Below are positions 45,734 through 55,235 of a stretch of DNA of 64,000 nt, in pieces. This stretch comes from Aureimonas jatrophae (GTDB lineage Bacteria; Pseudomonadota; Alphaproteobacteria; Rhizobiales; Rhizobiaceae): positions 140,082-204,081 of the forward strand of contig NZ_FNIT01000008.1 of the NCBI RefSeq assembly GCF_900104035.1. The letters run 5' to 3'. Each line of letters begins with the position of its first letter. Within the stretch, counting starts at the first letter, position 1. Both the position numbers and the translations under genes were made by a program. A model generated the notes under the pieces. It had not been told where the DNA came from. It saw only the letters and a program-made list of their open reading frames with translations, and ran no database searches.

Positions 45734-46660
45734 ATGACCACGACCCCCATCCGCATCGGTACGCGCGGCAGTCGCCTCGCCCTCGCGCAGGCGCACGAGG
45801 TGCGCGACCGCCTTTGCCGTTCGTCCGGCCGGCCCGAGACGGATTTCGCCGTCACCGTGATCTCGACAAGCGGAGATCGCATCCAGGACCGGCCGCTTTC
45901 GGAGGTCGGCGGCAAGGGGCTCTTCACCAAGGAGATCGAGGAAGCGCTTCTGGACGGGCGCATCGATCTGGCCGTGCACTCGGCCAAGGACATGGCGACC
46001 CGCCTGCCGGACAAGCTGACGATCGCCGCCTATCTGCCGCGCGAGGATGTGCGCGACGTGTTCGTCGGCCGCGCGGGGCCGCGCATCGTGGATCTGCCGC
46101 AAGGCGCTGTGGTCGGTTCGGCCTCCCTGCGGCGTCAGGCACTCCTGCGCCGGCTGCGACCCGATCTGACGCTGCGCATCCTGCGCGGCAACGTCCAGAC
46201 GCGCCTTGCCAAGCTGGAGGCGGGCGAGGTCGACGGTACGCTGCTGGCCCTTGCAGGCTTGAAGCGCCTGGAAGCGGAAGCCGCGGCTACCGAAGTCCTG
46301 CCCCTCGATCTGTTTCCGCCGGCGCCCGGCCAGGGCGCGATCGCGGTGGAGACGCGCGCGGACGACGAGGCGACGCGTCGGCTTTTGCAGCCGATCGACG
46401 ACGCCCCGACGCATCGGGCGCTTCTGGCCGAGCGCGCCTTTCTCGCCGTCCTCGATGGATCGTGCCGCACGCCGATCGCCGGCTACGCCCATCTCGAGGG
46501 GGAGGCGTTGCGCTTTCACGGCCTGATCCTGACCCCGGATGGGATGCAGGTGCACGAGACGCGCGAGACGGGCGCGGGGGCGGACGCCGAGCGCCTGGGC
46601 CGGGAGGCCGGACGGCGCCTTCGTGCGGCGGCCGGGGAGCGTTTCTTCGAGGGCTGGTAG
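45734..46660 (+). CDS. hemC: Hydroxymethylbilane synthase (porphobilinogen deaminase)
   Basis: The 308-residue enzyme joins four porphobilinogens into hydroxymethylbilane for haem, chlorophyll-type and corrin pigments. Visible motifs are [56 protein letters not shown] and [10 protein letters not shown]. Cys244 in [11 protein letters not shown] is the dipyrromethane-cofactor attachment residue. The ATG at 45734 starts directly at the fold, while the longer open frame runs back into the tsaD promoter. It is followed after 9 bp by hemD. Confidence 0.97.
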   Translation: MTTTPIRIGTRGSRLALAQAHEVRDRLCRSSGRPETDFAVTVISTSGDRIQDRPLSEVGGKGLFTKEIEEALLDGRIDLAVHSAKDMATRLPDKLTIAAYLPREDVRDVFVGRAGPRIVDLPQGAVVGSASLRRQALLRRLRPDLTLRILRGNVQTRLAKLEAGEVDGTLLALAGLKRLEAEAAATEVLPLDLFPPAPGQGAIAVETRADDEATRRLLQPIDDAPTHRALLAERAFLAVLDGSCRTPIAGYAHLEGEALRFHGLILTPDGMQVHETRETGAGADAERLGREAGRRLRAAAGERFFEGW

Positions 46661-46669
46661 GAGGATCGG

Positions 46670-47380
46670 GTGGCGCGCTTCCTGTCGCTGCGCGCGGAAG
46701 AGGATGCCTCGCGCCTTGGCGAGATCTTCGCCGCGCATGGGCAGGAGGTGGTCCTTCTCCCACTTCAGGAGATCGTCGCGCTTCCGGCCGGTCTGCCGGA
46801 CGGACCCTTTGCCGCCGTGATGGCGACCAGCGCTCATGCAGCGCCCTGGCTCGGTGCGCAGCCGTCGCTTCAGGGCCTTCCGGCGCTCGCGGTCGGACCG
46901 CGTACGGCACTCGCGCTCCGGGACGCGGGCTGGAGGGACGTGAGGGTCGGCGGAGGGGACGCCCGCACGCTTCTCCCGATCGCACGCGAGATCGTGAACG
47001 AGGATCACCGCCCCATACTGTATGCCGCCGGCCGCGTTCGCCATCCTGAAACCGAAGCGGGCTTTGCCGAGATCGGCATCGCGCTGCGTACCGCCGAGGT
47101 CTACGACACGCGTCTGCGCGCGCCGGATCGCGGGGAGATCGACGGCCTGCTGCGCGTTGGGCCGATCGACGGCGTCCTCGTTCTCTCGGTCGCGCAGGCG
47201 GTCTGCCTTCCGGCTTTCGTGTCCCGCATCGGCACCGTCCGCCTCCTGTGCCTGTCGCCGCGCATACGGGACGCCCTGCCGCCCGAGCTGCGCACCGATG
47301 TTGAGACGGCACCCGCACCGACGCTGGCGGCCCTTGCCGAACTCGCGGCCTCCGGGCAAGAAGCGCGCCGGATGCCGTGA
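46670..47380 (+). CDS. hemD: Uroporphyrinogen-III synthase
   Basis: The 236-residue protein lies directly behind hemC and has the weakly conserved HemD pattern: RFLSLRAEEDASRLGEIF, a VMATSAHAAPWL segment, AVGPRTALALRDAGW, PILYAAGRVRHPETEA, and AEVYDTRLRAP. It cyclises hydroxymethylbilane with inversion of ring D. The start is a GTG at 46670 behind TAGGAGGATCGG. Sequence conservation in this family is low, so the call leans partly on position. Confidence 0.9.
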   Translation: MARFLSLRAEEDASRLGEIFAAHGQEVVLLPLQEIVALPAGLPDGPFAAVMATSAHAAPWLGAQPSLQGLPALAVGPRTALALRDAGWRDVRVGGGDARTLLPIAREIVNEDHRPILYAAGRVRHPETEAGFAEIGIALRTAEVYDTRLRAPDRGEIDGLLRVGPIDGVLVLSVAQAVCLPAFVSRIGTVRLLCLSPRIRDALPPELRTDVETAPAPTLAALAELAASGQEARRMP

Positions 47381-47478
47381 TCCCGTGTTGCAGCGGGCGC
47401 GATCCACTCTAGATCATGGCGGCATGGCTTGGCGGGCGCCGGACCGCTCGAAATGTCGCGACAGGAAGGAGTTCCTCC

Positions 47479-49221
47479 ATGGCCAATCGTCCGCGTCGCC
47501 CGAGCGGCGGCAAGCCTCAAACCGTGATCGACGGGGAAGCGGAGCGTGTGACGCCCGCGACCGTCGACGGGGGCCTGGCGGACGAGACGGTATTGGCCCA
47601 ATCGGGCGAGCCACCGTCCGTGTTCGGAGGCGACGAGAGCCGGCGCGATGGCGATCCCGACGTCTTTGTCGAGCCGCCAGCCGAACGTCCCGACGACCAG
47701 CCCGCTCTGGTCGAGGTGCCGGCCACCACACCCGAGGATGCGGATCCCGTTCTTCATACGCCGGTGCCGCCTGTCGGGTCGCGTGACGATGGGTCGGATC
47801 GATCGGCGGTGCCAGGGCGCGCGGAAGCCGAGTTCGCGCGCGAGGAGGGGCTCGTTCCCGAGGCGGTTCTGGCCGGCGGCGGCACGATGGCCGACGCGGC
47901 GGCACCGACCCCATCCGCGTCCGAAGCGCTTCATCCGGACACCGTCGCGGAGCCGACCCCACGCCGGGACCTCGGCGAGTTCGAGGACGACGAGATCGTA
48001 TCCGACGCGTCGCGGGAGGCCGAGCCGCCGCCGGCCGCGCCCTATGTCGCCCCGCACGAGAGCGAGACGCGCGGACCCTCGTTCGGGTCCTTGCTCGGCG
48101 CGGGTCTTCTGGGGGCGCTGATCGTCGGAGCCAGCGGTGCAGCCCTTCTGTCGACCGGTGTCGTCACGCTGCCGGACCGCAACGCCCAGGCCATCAATCC
48201 GCAACAGTTCGCAGCCGCCGGCGAACTCCAGCAAGCGCGCGGCGACCTGCAGACCCTGCGCGAGACCGTCGAGCAGCTCCAGTCCGCGCAGGCTGCCGGC
48301 GGTGCGGGCAGCGGCGTGGCGCCGGCCGACTTCACCGCCCTGACCGATCGCGTGACGGCGGCGGAACGTGCCATCCAGAGCGGGGGCACGTCGTCGAGCG
48401 ACGCATCGAACGCCGCGCAGGGCGCCTCGCAGGCGGCCGGCGCAGCCCAGTCGACGGCGGATCAGGCGCGCGAGGCCGCCAATGCGGCGCAGGCCGCAGC
48501 CGATGCGGCCCGCAACACGGCCGGCGAGGCGCAGGGCACGGCCCAGGCCGCCACACAGACCGCACAGGGCGCCGTGGACACGGCTCGTTCCGCGAGCGAG
48601 GCGGCCAATGCGGCGCAGCAGGCCGTGGAGGCCGTGCGCGGCGAGGTTCAGTCCTTCGGCGAGCGGCTCGCCGCGATCGAGGACGGCAACCGGCGCGCCG
48701 CGATCGCGCTGTCGGCTGCCGGACTGAAGGCTGCGATCGACCGCGGCCAGCCCTTCATGGGTGAGCTGGAGCGCTTCGCTTCGAGCGGTGGGGAAGGCGA
48801 GGGGCAGACCGTCGACGCGCTCCGTCAGTATGCGGCGGCCGGCGTTCCGACGCCCGCTGCTCTCGCCTCGCAATGGAGCGACGCGGAAACGGCGATCTTG
48901 GACGCGGTGCGTCCTCCGGTGTCGGCAAGCGACGTCGGCGATCAGGTCCTGTCGGGACTGCGCTCGCTCGTCACGGTCCGTCCGGCGGGATCGAGCGTGT
49001 CGCCGAGCGATCCGGGCCCCGGGGCCACCGTCGCTCGCATGGACGCGGCCCTTTCGTCGGGCGACTTCGCAGGCTGGCTGACCCAGTGGGAAACGCTGCC
49101 CGAGGCTGCCAAGACCGCCTCCAGCGACTTCGCCGCCAAGGTCCGTGCACGGGTCGAGACCGACCGCCTGATCGACCAGACCATCAACAGCGCCATCGGC
49201 GCCCCCGCGTCGCAGGGCTGA
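47479..49221 (+). CDS. Alphaproteobacterial Mic60/mitofilin family inner-membrane protein
   Basis: The 580-residue protein has a long acidic, disordered N-terminal part, one transmembrane helix at about residues 201-225 (GAGLLGALIVGASGAALLST), an Ala-rich coiled coil at about 250-390, and a C-terminal mitofilin-like helical domain with EVQSFGERLAAIEDG then AAIALSAAGLKAAIDRGQPF. Mic60 homologues in alphaproteobacteria are encoded between hemD and hemY and, as in mitochondria, are implicated in shaping intracytoplasmic membranes or contact sites. The ATG at 47479 has an AAGGAG site. It is followed after 1 bp by hemY. Confidence 0.85.
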   Translation: MANRPRRPSGGKPQTVIDGEAERVTPATVDGGLADETVLAQSGEPPSVFGGDESRRDGDPDVFVEPPAERPDDQPALVEVPATTPEDADPVLHTPVPPVGSRDDGSDRSAVPGRAEAEFAREEGLVPEAVLAGGGTMADAAAPTPSASEALHPDTVAEPTPRRDLGEFEDDEIVSDASREAEPPPAAPYVAPHESETRGPSFGSLLGAGLLGALIVGASGAALLSTGVVTLPDRNAQAINPQQFAAAGELQQARGDLQTLRETVEQLQSAQAAGGAGSGVAPADFTALTDRVTAAERAIQSGGTSSSDASNAAQGASQAAGAAQSTADQAREAANAAQAAADAARNTAGEAQGTAQAATQTAQGAVDTARSASEAANAAQQAVEAVRGEVQSFGERLAAIEDGNRRAAIALSAAGLKAAIDRGQPFMGELERFASSGGEGEGQTVDALRQYAAAGVPTPAALASQWSDAETAILDAVRPPVSASDVGDQVLSGLRSLVTVRPAGSSVSPSDPGPGATVARMDAALSSGDFAGWLTQWETLPEAAKTASSDFAAKVRARVETDRLIDQTINSAIGAPASQG

Positions 49222-49222
49222 C

Positions 49223-50665
49223 ATGCTGCGTATTCTCGCCTTCTTCCTGGTCGTTCTCGCCGCGGGTCTGGGTTTTGCCTGGCTCGCCGATCATCCCGGT
49301 TCCATTCAGCTCGTCTGGCAAGGCCAGGAGGTCGGGACGACGTTCACGGTCTTCGTGATCCTGGAGCTCCTGCTGGTCGCCGCCGCGGTCTTCCTGTTCT
49401 GGCTGGTGCGCGGTTTCTTCAAGGCGCCGGACCGCGTCGCGCGCTTCTTCGGCGACCGTCGCCGCGAGAAGGGCTATCGCGCGCTGTCGGCCGGCATGAT
49501 CGCGGCCGGAGCCGGCGACGCGTTGACGGCTCGTCGCTACACCGACCGTGCCAAGAAGCTGCTGCCGGGCCGAGCCGATCCGATGCTTCGCTTCCTGGAC
49601 GCACAGACGGCCCTGGTGGAGGGGGATCACGCCCGAGCCCGCTCAATCTTCGAAACGCTGGAGGGCGATCCGGAGACCCGGCTGGTCGGCCTGCGCGGCC
49701 TGTACCTCGAAGCCGAGCGCCTCGGCGATCAGAATGCCGCGCGGCATTATGCGGAACGCGCCGTGCGCATCGCGCCGCACGTCTCCTGGGCAGGGGGCGC
49801 CGTGCTCGACCTCAAGGCGACACAGGGCGACTATGACGGCGCGCTCGGCATCCTGGAGGCGCAACGCGACTCCCGCCTCGTCGACAAGACCGAGAGCCGC
49901 CGTATGCGCGCCGTGCTTCTCACCGCCAAGGCTGCGAGCCTGGCGGACGCCGACCCCACCGGCTCCAAGGCCGCCGCGGTGGAGGCGCAGAAGCTCGCAC
50001 CCGATCTGGTTCCGGCTGCGACCGTCGCCGCCCGAGCGCTCATCCGTCTCGGCGACGCCCGCAAGGCGTCCCGAATTCTGGAAACATCCTGGAAGGCGGG
50101 GCCGCATCCCGAGGTCGCGGCCCTGTACATCCATGCGCGCCCGGGCGACGGGGTGACGGAGCGCCTGAAGCGCGCCCAGAGCCTCGCTGCGCTCCACCCG
50201 GGACATGTCGAATCGCATTTGGCGGTCGCCCATGCCGCGCTCGACGCGCGCGACTTCGCCTTGGCTCGCCGCGAGGCGCTGGCCGCGGCCGAGAAGGGGC
50301 CGCGCGAGTCCATCTTCCTGCTCCTGGCCGATATCGAGGAGGCCGACACGGGCAATGAGGCGCTGGTTCGGCAATGGATGGGACGAGCGCTCACGGCGCC
50401 CAAGGACCCGACCTGGATGGCCGACGGCGCGACCAGCTCGCAGTGGTTGCCGGTCTCGCCTGCCACCGGACGCCTCGACGCCTTTCGCTGGGGCACGCCG
50501 GCCCCTACCGAGCAGGGTCAGCGCACCGTGAACGGCGACGATCCGATGCGACGCGTGACGGACTATTATCCGCGCAACGCGCAAAGCCTTGCACCCGTCG
50601 GGGAACCGGCGTCGTCCGCGTCCGTTGACGCGACCGAGCGCCGTGATCAGCCAAGCCTCACCTGA
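49223..50665 (+). CDS. hemY: HemY-like TPR membrane protein of the haem biosynthesis operon
   Basis: The 480-residue protein has two N-terminal helices (LRILAFFLVVLAAGLGFAWL and VFVILELLLVAAAVFLFWLV), an FKAPDRVARFFGDRRREKGYRALS segment, and then tetratricopeptide-type repeats through about residue 390, for example ARHYAERAVRIAPHV. This is the HemY_N plus TPR architecture of proteobacterial HemY, which is not the protoporphyrinogen oxidase of the same name in Gram-positives. It likely scaffolds late haem enzymes at the membrane. It starts 1 bp after the Mic60 stop, so the two are co-translated. Confidence 0.92.
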   Translation: MLRILAFFLVVLAAGLGFAWLADHPGSIQLVWQGQEVGTTFTVFVILELLLVAAAVFLFWLVRGFFKAPDRVARFFGDRRREKGYRALSAGMIAAGAGDALTARRYTDRAKKLLPGRADPMLRFLDAQTALVEGDHARARSIFETLEGDPETRLVGLRGLYLEAERLGDQNAARHYAERAVRIAPHVSWAGGAVLDLKATQGDYDGALGILEAQRDSRLVDKTESRRMRAVLLTAKAASLADADPTGSKAAAVEAQKLAPDLVPAATVAARALIRLGDARKASRILETSWKAGPHPEVAALYIHARPGDGVTERLKRAQSLAALHPGHVESHLAVAHAALDARDFALARREALAAAEKGPRESIFLLLADIEEADTGNEALVRQWMGRALTAPKDPTWMADGATSSQWLPVSPATGRLDAFRWGTPAPTEQGQRTVNGDDPMRRVTDYYPRNAQSLAPVGEPASSASVDATERRDQPSLT

Positions 50666-50778
50666 GCCCGGCCGCGCTCGCGACGGACGCGACAGGTTGG
50701 GTTCGCACCGTCCGCCCGTCCCGCGTCGGTTCGCGCCGGCTCGTTCTCCAAGCGCTGCCGTGAAGGCGTATTCGATCC

Positions 50779-51264
50779 ATGTTCGACTCGCTCAAGGATT
50801 TCCTGCGAACGCTCTCGGGTGAGGACGGGGCGCATCATCGCTCCGACGACCCGCAGGTAGCCGCGGCGGCGCTTCTGTTTCATGTGGCCGAAGCCGATGG
50901 AACGGCGAGCGCCACGGAGCGCGAGGCGCTTCGAACGCTTCTTCGCCGCGAATACGGATTGGATGCCGACGCGGCACGCGCCGTGGTGTCGGCCGGGCAG
51001 GCGGCCGATGCCGACTCGGTCGATCTCTTTCAGTTCACCCACGTCCTGATGCGTCATCTCTCGGCGGAGCAGCGCGTCCGCTTCGTCGAACTCCTGTGGG
51101 AGATGGTGTTCGTCGACGGCGAGGTGCACGAGCTGGAGGACAATCTCGTGTGGCGCATCTCCGAACTTCTCGGAGTCTCCTCGCGCGATCGCATGCTGAC
51201 GAAGCGCGAGGCCGCCGGTCGCTATCGAGACGAGACGGCGGACCCGGAGACGGCGGGTGCCTGA
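50779..51264 (+). CDS. TerB-like tellurite resistance family protein
   Basis: The 161-residue helical protein has the TerB/DjlA-like pattern: VAAAALLFHVAEADGTASATE followed by RRALLRREYGLD-type spacing, LFQFTHVLMRHLSAEQRVRFVELLWEMVF and DGEVHELEDNLVWRISELLGV. The paired acidic DGxxxxxE positions are typical metal sites of the fold. Isolated TerB proteins of alphaproteobacteria are not tied to tellurite in practice, and the role is unknown. Its stop overlaps the next gene's GTG start by 8 bp, so the two are probably one unit. Confidence 0.88.
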   Translation: MFDSLKDFLRTLSGEDGAHHRSDDPQVAAAALLFHVAEADGTASATEREALRTLLRREYGLDADAARAVVSAGQAADADSVDLFQFTHVLMRHLSAEQRVRFVELLWEMVFVDGEVHELEDNLVWRISELLGVSSRDRMLTKREAAGRYRDETADPETAGA

Positions 51265-52060
51265 CCAACTCGATGCTCCGCCGCCGATCGCCGCGAGCCT
51301 GAACGCCATTCCGCGCTTCACGTTGATCGACGCCGGGGAGACGCGGCCGATCCTCGTCGTCCTTCACCAGGAAACATCGACGCCGGGGCGCGTCGGCCAG
51401 ATCCTCGAGGCGGCCGGCGTTCCGCTCGACATCCGGCGGCCGGTTCTCGGCGAGAAGCTGCCGACGACGCTGGAGCGCCATCGCGGTGCGATCGTCTTCG
51501 GCGGACCGCCGAGCGCCAACGACCAGGAGCTGCACCTGCGACAGGAGATCGACTGGCTCGACGTTCCCTTGCGCGAGGACAGGCCTCTGCTCGGCATCTG
51601 CCTCGGCGCGCAGATGCTGGTGAAGCACCTGGGCGGCACGGTGGGACCACACCCCGACGGTTGGGTCGAGGTCGGCTACTATCCGCTGCGCTCGACGCCG
51701 ACCGGCCGCGCGCTTCTGCAGGACTGGCCGCCCATGGTCTACCAGTGGCACCGCGAGGGCTTCGACCTGCCACGCGGCATCGAACTCCTGGCGGAAGGGG
51801 ACGAGCGCTTCCCCAACCAGGCCATCCGTGCCGCCCCCAACGCCTATGGTGTCCAGTTCCATGCGGAACTGACGCTCGCCATGATGCATCGCTGGACGAC
51901 ACACGGTCATGCGCGGCTCTCCCTGCCAGGCGCGCAGGGCCGTTCGGCGCATTTCTCGGGGCGTGCCGTCCACGACGCGCCGGTCAAGCGCTGGCTGACG
52001 GACTTTCTCGGCCTGATCTTCGGGCGACGGGTCGACGAAACCGGGGCGGCGTCGCGCTAG
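51257..52060 (+). CDS. Class I glutamine amidotransferase family protein
   Basis: The 267-residue protein has the full GATase triad: Cys115 in GICLGAQM, with His202 and Glu204 in GVQFHAEL. GAIVFGGPPSAND precedes it. The start is a GTG at 51257 inside the TerB stop region with GGAGACGG upstream. No synthetase partner is adjacent, so it is probably a GMP-synthase-like hydrolase or a gamma-glutamyl peptidase. It is unrelated in position to the other amidotransferase at 40737. It is cytoplasmic. Confidence 0.87.
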   Translation: MPDQLDAPPPIAASLNAIPRFTLIDAGETRPILVVLHQETSTPGRVGQILEAAGVPLDIRRPVLGEKLPTTLERHRGAIVFGGPPSANDQELHLRQEIDWLDVPLREDRPLLGICLGAQMLVKHLGGTVGPHPDGWVEVGYYPLRSTPTGRALLQDWPPMVYQWHREGFDLPRGIELLAEGDERFPNQAIRAAPNAYGVQFHAELTLAMMHRWTTHGHARLSLPGAQGRSAHFSGRAVHDAPVKRWLTDFLGLIFGRRVDETGAASR

Positions 52061-52148
52061 GCTGTCGCGCTGCACGACGCCGCGTGGTTTGCGAAAGGCT
52101 GATGCGCTAAGGGACGCGTAGATTCTTTCGCAGCTGCGAGACTCCGGC

Positions 52149-53579
52149 ATGAGCAATCCCGATTTCCTCGTGATCGGCAGCGGGCCTTCGGGCCGACGCG
52201 CCGCGATCCAGGCCGCCAAGCTCGGCCGTTCCGTCCTGGTGATCGAGGACAGGCGGCGCGTCGGAGGCGTATCGGTCCATACCGGTACGATCCCCTCCAA
52301 GACCATGCGCGAGACGGTTCTCAACCTGTCGGGTTGGCGCGAGCGCGGCTTCTACGGTCGCTCGTATCGGGTGAAGCAGGACATCACGGCGAGCGATATC
52401 CAGGACCGGATGACCAAGACCCTGGCTCACGAGGTCGACGTCCTCGAGCATCAGTTCGCCCGCAACGGCGTGCGCACGATGCAGGGCGAGGCGCGCTTCG
52501 TCTCGTCGGAGGAGATCGCGGTTCGCCTGCCGGATGGCGACGAGCGCTGCTTCCGGCCGGGTGCGGCGCTGATCGCGGTGGGAACCCAGCCCTTCCGACC
52601 GGACTACGTCCCGTTCAACGGGACCAGCGTCTTCGACTCCGACGAAATCCTCGCGATTCCGAAGTTGCCACGCTCGCTGACGGTGATCGGGGCCGGCGTG
52701 ATCGGCGTCGAGTACGCCACGATCTTCTCGGCGCTCGAGGTGCAGGTCACGCTGATCGAGCCGCGCGAGACGTTCCTCGACTTCATCGACAAGGAACTGA
52801 TCGACGAGTTCACGCACGAACTGCGCGACCGCAACGTCGCTCTTCGACTCGGCTCGAAGGTGGAGCGCGTGGAGTTCGACGGTGCCGGCCGACCCGTCTG
52901 TCGCCTGTCGTCGGGCCGGGACGTGGCGAGCGAGATCCTGCTGTTCGCGGCCGGTCGCATGGGCGCGACCGACCGTCTCGATCTGCCCGCCGCCGGCCTG
53001 TCGAGCGACCATCGCGGTCGCATCACGGTGGATCCGAAGACGCTTCAGACCGCGGTTCCGCGGATCTATGCGAGCGGCGACGTGATCGGCTTCCCGTCGC
53101 TCGCCTCGACCTCCATGGAGCAGGGGCGGATCGCCGCGTGCCATGCGTTCGGAGCGCCGCTGCCGCCGGCGCCCGAGTATTTCCCGTACGGCATCTATTC
53201 CGTGCCGGAGATGTCGACCGTGGGCATGAGCGAGGAGGAGGTGCGTCGGCGTGCCATCCCCTACGAGGTGGGCATCGCGCGCTTCCGCGAAACCTCGCGC
53301 GGCCATATCATGGGCCTCGAGACCGGCATGATGAAGATGATCTTCTCGAAGAAGACGCGGCGTCTGCTCGGCGTGCATATCCTGGGGGAGGGCGCGACCG
53401 AACTCGTTCACATCGGCCAGGCCGTCCTGAACCTCAAGGGTACGATCGACTACTTCCTGGACAACACGTTCAACTATCCGACGCTCGCCGAGGCCTACAA
53501 GATCGCGAGCCTCGACGCCTGGAACCGGGCCTTCGCTCCGGCCGCCGCGGCGGCGGTCCCGGTCGCGCCGGTCGCCTGA
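52149..53579 (+). CDS. sthA: Si-specific NAD(P)+ transhydrogenase (soluble transhydrogenase SthA)
   Basis: The 476-residue flavoprotein belongs to the dihydrolipoamide dehydrogenase family but has HTGTIPSKT where the redox disulphide enzymes have CxxxxC, the hallmark of SthA. FAD binding is shown by VIGSGPSGRRAA and by YASGDVIGFPSLAS, and NAD(P) binding by VIGAGVIGVEYATIF. The C-terminal dimer domain has ILGEGATELVHIGQ. It balances NADPH against NADH in the cytoplasm. It stands 88 bp after the amidotransferase gene on the same strand. Confidence 0.95.
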   Translation: MSNPDFLVIGSGPSGRRAAIQAAKLGRSVLVIEDRRRVGGVSVHTGTIPSKTMRETVLNLSGWRERGFYGRSYRVKQDITASDIQDRMTKTLAHEVDVLEHQFARNGVRTMQGEARFVSSEEIAVRLPDGDERCFRPGAALIAVGTQPFRPDYVPFNGTSVFDSDEILAIPKLPRSLTVIGAGVIGVEYATIFSALEVQVTLIEPRETFLDFIDKELIDEFTHELRDRNVALRLGSKVERVEFDGAGRPVCRLSSGRDVASEILLFAAGRMGATDRLDLPAAGLSSDHRGRITVDPKTLQTAVPRIYASGDVIGFPSLASTSMEQGRIAACHAFGAPLPPAPEYFPYGIYSVPEMSTVGMSEEEVRRRAIPYEVGIARFRETSRGHIMGLETGMMKMIFSKKTRRLLGVHILGEGATELVHIGQAVLNLKGTIDYFLDNTFNYPTLAEAYKIASLDAWNRAFAPAAAAAVPVAPVA

Positions 53580-53588
53580 GGCGACCGG

Positions 53589-54860
53589 TCAGTCGCGAGC
53601 GGCCAAGCTGCGCGCCTGGCGCAGCTGCGGAAAGGCCGCCGACCAGACACCGGCGATCGCAACCGTCGCGATCCCTCCGATCACTACGGCCGGGACCGCG
53701 CCGATCAGCGCGGCCATGATGCCGGCCCGGAACTCGCCAAGCTCGTTGGATGCGCCCACAAAGACCTGATTCACCGCATTGACCCGGCCGCGCACGTCGT
53801 CGGGCGTCCAAAGCTGAAGCAGGATCTCGCGGATATAGACCGAGATCATGTCGGCCGCCCCCATCAGAACCAGGGCGAGGATCGAAAGCCAAGGCGTCGT
53901 CGACAGGCCGAAGACGACCGTAAAGACACCGAACAGGGCTACGAACACGAACATGACGATGCCCGCCCGGTCCTTGATCGGATGGGTGGCCAGGAACACG
54001 GCGACCACGAGCGCGCCGATGCCGGGCGCGGCCCGCAACAGGCCGAGGCCCCATGGGCCGACGTCGAGAACGTCGTGCGCGAAGACCGGCATCAAGGCGA
54101 CCGCGCCCCCGAGCAGCACCGCGAAGAGATCGAGCGAAATCGCGCCGAGCACGACCTTCTCGCGCCAGATGTAGCGAAAGCCCGCCACCACCGTGTCGAG
54201 GCTGGCCGGCTCTTCGGAGCGCCGCTGCGCAGCGACGCGGATCGACAGGATCAGGACCGCGGCACCGGCGAACATCGCGACCGCGACACCATAGGCCAGA
54301 TGCGAGGACACCCCGTACAGGAGGCCGCCGGCCACCGGACCGACGATCGAGGCGATCTGCCAGGACGAGGAGTTCCAGGCGATCGCGTTGGCGAGTTCGT
54401 CGCGCGACACGAGGTTGACCACCAGCGACGAGGCCGCCGGCCCGAAGAAGGCGCGCGCTACACCGAACACCACCAGGATCACGAAGACCGGCACCGGCGA
54501 GACGAGCTCGAGATAGGTAAGCGCCAAAAGCGAAGCGGCACCGGCCGTCTCGACCAGGATCGAGAGGCCCATGATCCAGCGACGCGAGTAACGGTCCGCG
54601 GCCGCGCCTGTCACGAGCACCAGAAGCAGCGCTGGCAGGAACTGGCACAGGCCGACCAGCCCGAGATCGAGCGGGTTTCGCGTCAGGGCGTAGATCTGCC
54701 AGCCGACCGAGACCGACACGATCTGGACCGCGAAGGAGGCGAGAAGACGCGCCAGCCAGTAGCGAAGGAAGCGGTTGTTGCGGAAGGCGGCGTACTTGTC
54801 CTCGCTCGGGGCGGGCGGGGACTGGGTGGCCTCGGTGGATGTCGTCACAAGCGTCGGCAT
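53589..54860 (-). CDS. MFS transporter, MFS_3/EntS-like family
   Basis: The 423-residue protein has 12 predicted helices and the MFS_3 pattern: FRNNRFLRYWLARLLASFAV, GWQIYALTRNPLDLGLVGL, AAADRYSRRWIM, FFGPAASSLVVNLVSRDELAN and a C-terminal RGRVNAVNQVFVGASNELGE. Relatives include the enterobactin exporter EntS and macrolide pumps. No siderophore genes are near, so an unspecific efflux role is the most that can be said. It converges on sthA (9 bp between stops) and lies downstream of tRNA-Phe. Confidence 0.88.
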   Translation of the reverse strand: MPTLVTTSTEATQSPPAPSEDKYAAFRNNRFLRYWLARLLASFAVQIVSVSVGWQIYALTRNPLDLGLVGLCQFLPALLLVLVTGAAADRYSRRWIMGLSILVETAGAASLLALTYLELVSPVPVFVILVVFGVARAFFGPAASSLVVNLVSRDELANAIAWNSSSWQIASIVGPVAGGLLYGVSSHLAYGVAVAMFAGAAVLILSIRVAAQRRSEEPASLDTVVAGFRYIWREKVVLGAISLDLFAVLLGGAVALMPVFAHDVLDVGPWGLGLLRAAPGIGALVVAVFLATHPIKDRAGIVMFVFVALFGVFTVVFGLSTTPWLSILALVLMGAADMISVYIREILLQLWTPDDVRGRVNAVNQVFVGASNELGEFRAGIMAALIGAVPAVVIGGIATVAIAGVWSAAFPQLRQARSLAARD

Positions 54861-55080
54861 TTCCGGCGGACGAACCGCCTCACGAACCGCAGGAAAGGCG
54901 CTGGTCTGCCGAGGCGCGACGAGCCGGCGGATCGATCCACCTACCGGTAAGGTACCCGGATGGTTTCTGTATCAGTCTCGCCGCGTCACGCAAGCCGCTT
55001 CCCACGGTCGCGTTCCGGCAGCCCGCACCGACAAGCGCATTGGGGTGCGGCTAGCAGATGGAAGATAGGTAAAGGGTCGA

Positions 55081-55156
55081 TGGTGCCCGGGGACGGAGTC
55101 GAACCGCCGACACTGCGATTTTCAGTCGCATGCTCTACCAACTGAGCTACCCGGGC
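55081..55156 (-). tRNA. tRNA-Phe (anticodon GAA)
   Basis: The 76-nt minus-strand gene folds as a complete tRNA: acceptor GCCCGGG/CCCGGGC, D-arm GTAGCTCAGTTGGTAGAGC, anticodon loop ACTGAAAAT with GAA, T-arm GGCGGTTCGACTCCGTC and an encoded CCA. It lies between the GGDEF-EAL gene and the MFS gene. No integrase or duplicated tRNA end is visible near it. Confidence 0.97.
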
Positions 55157-55206
55157 GCCTCTGCGAGAAGGGCGTCTGACGCCGCCTCTTTGCGAGGAGT
55201 TCGGGC

Positions 55207-55235
55207 CTTATAGGGAAGGCGTTTCGAGCTGTCCA
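55207..55235 (-). promoter_or_regulatory. Promoter of tRNA-Phe, inside the end of the GGDEF-EAL gene
   Basis: On the minus strand TGGACA (complement of 55230-55235) and TATAAG (complement of 55207-55212) are exactly 17 bp apart, 51 bp before the tRNA. The element overlaps the last codons and stop of the upstream gene. Confidence 0.6.

Noticed and set aside
52149..53579. Dihydrolipoamide dehydrogenase or mercuric reductase
   Set aside because: The redox-active CxxxxC is replaced by HTGTIPSKT, which is typical of soluble transhydrogenase.
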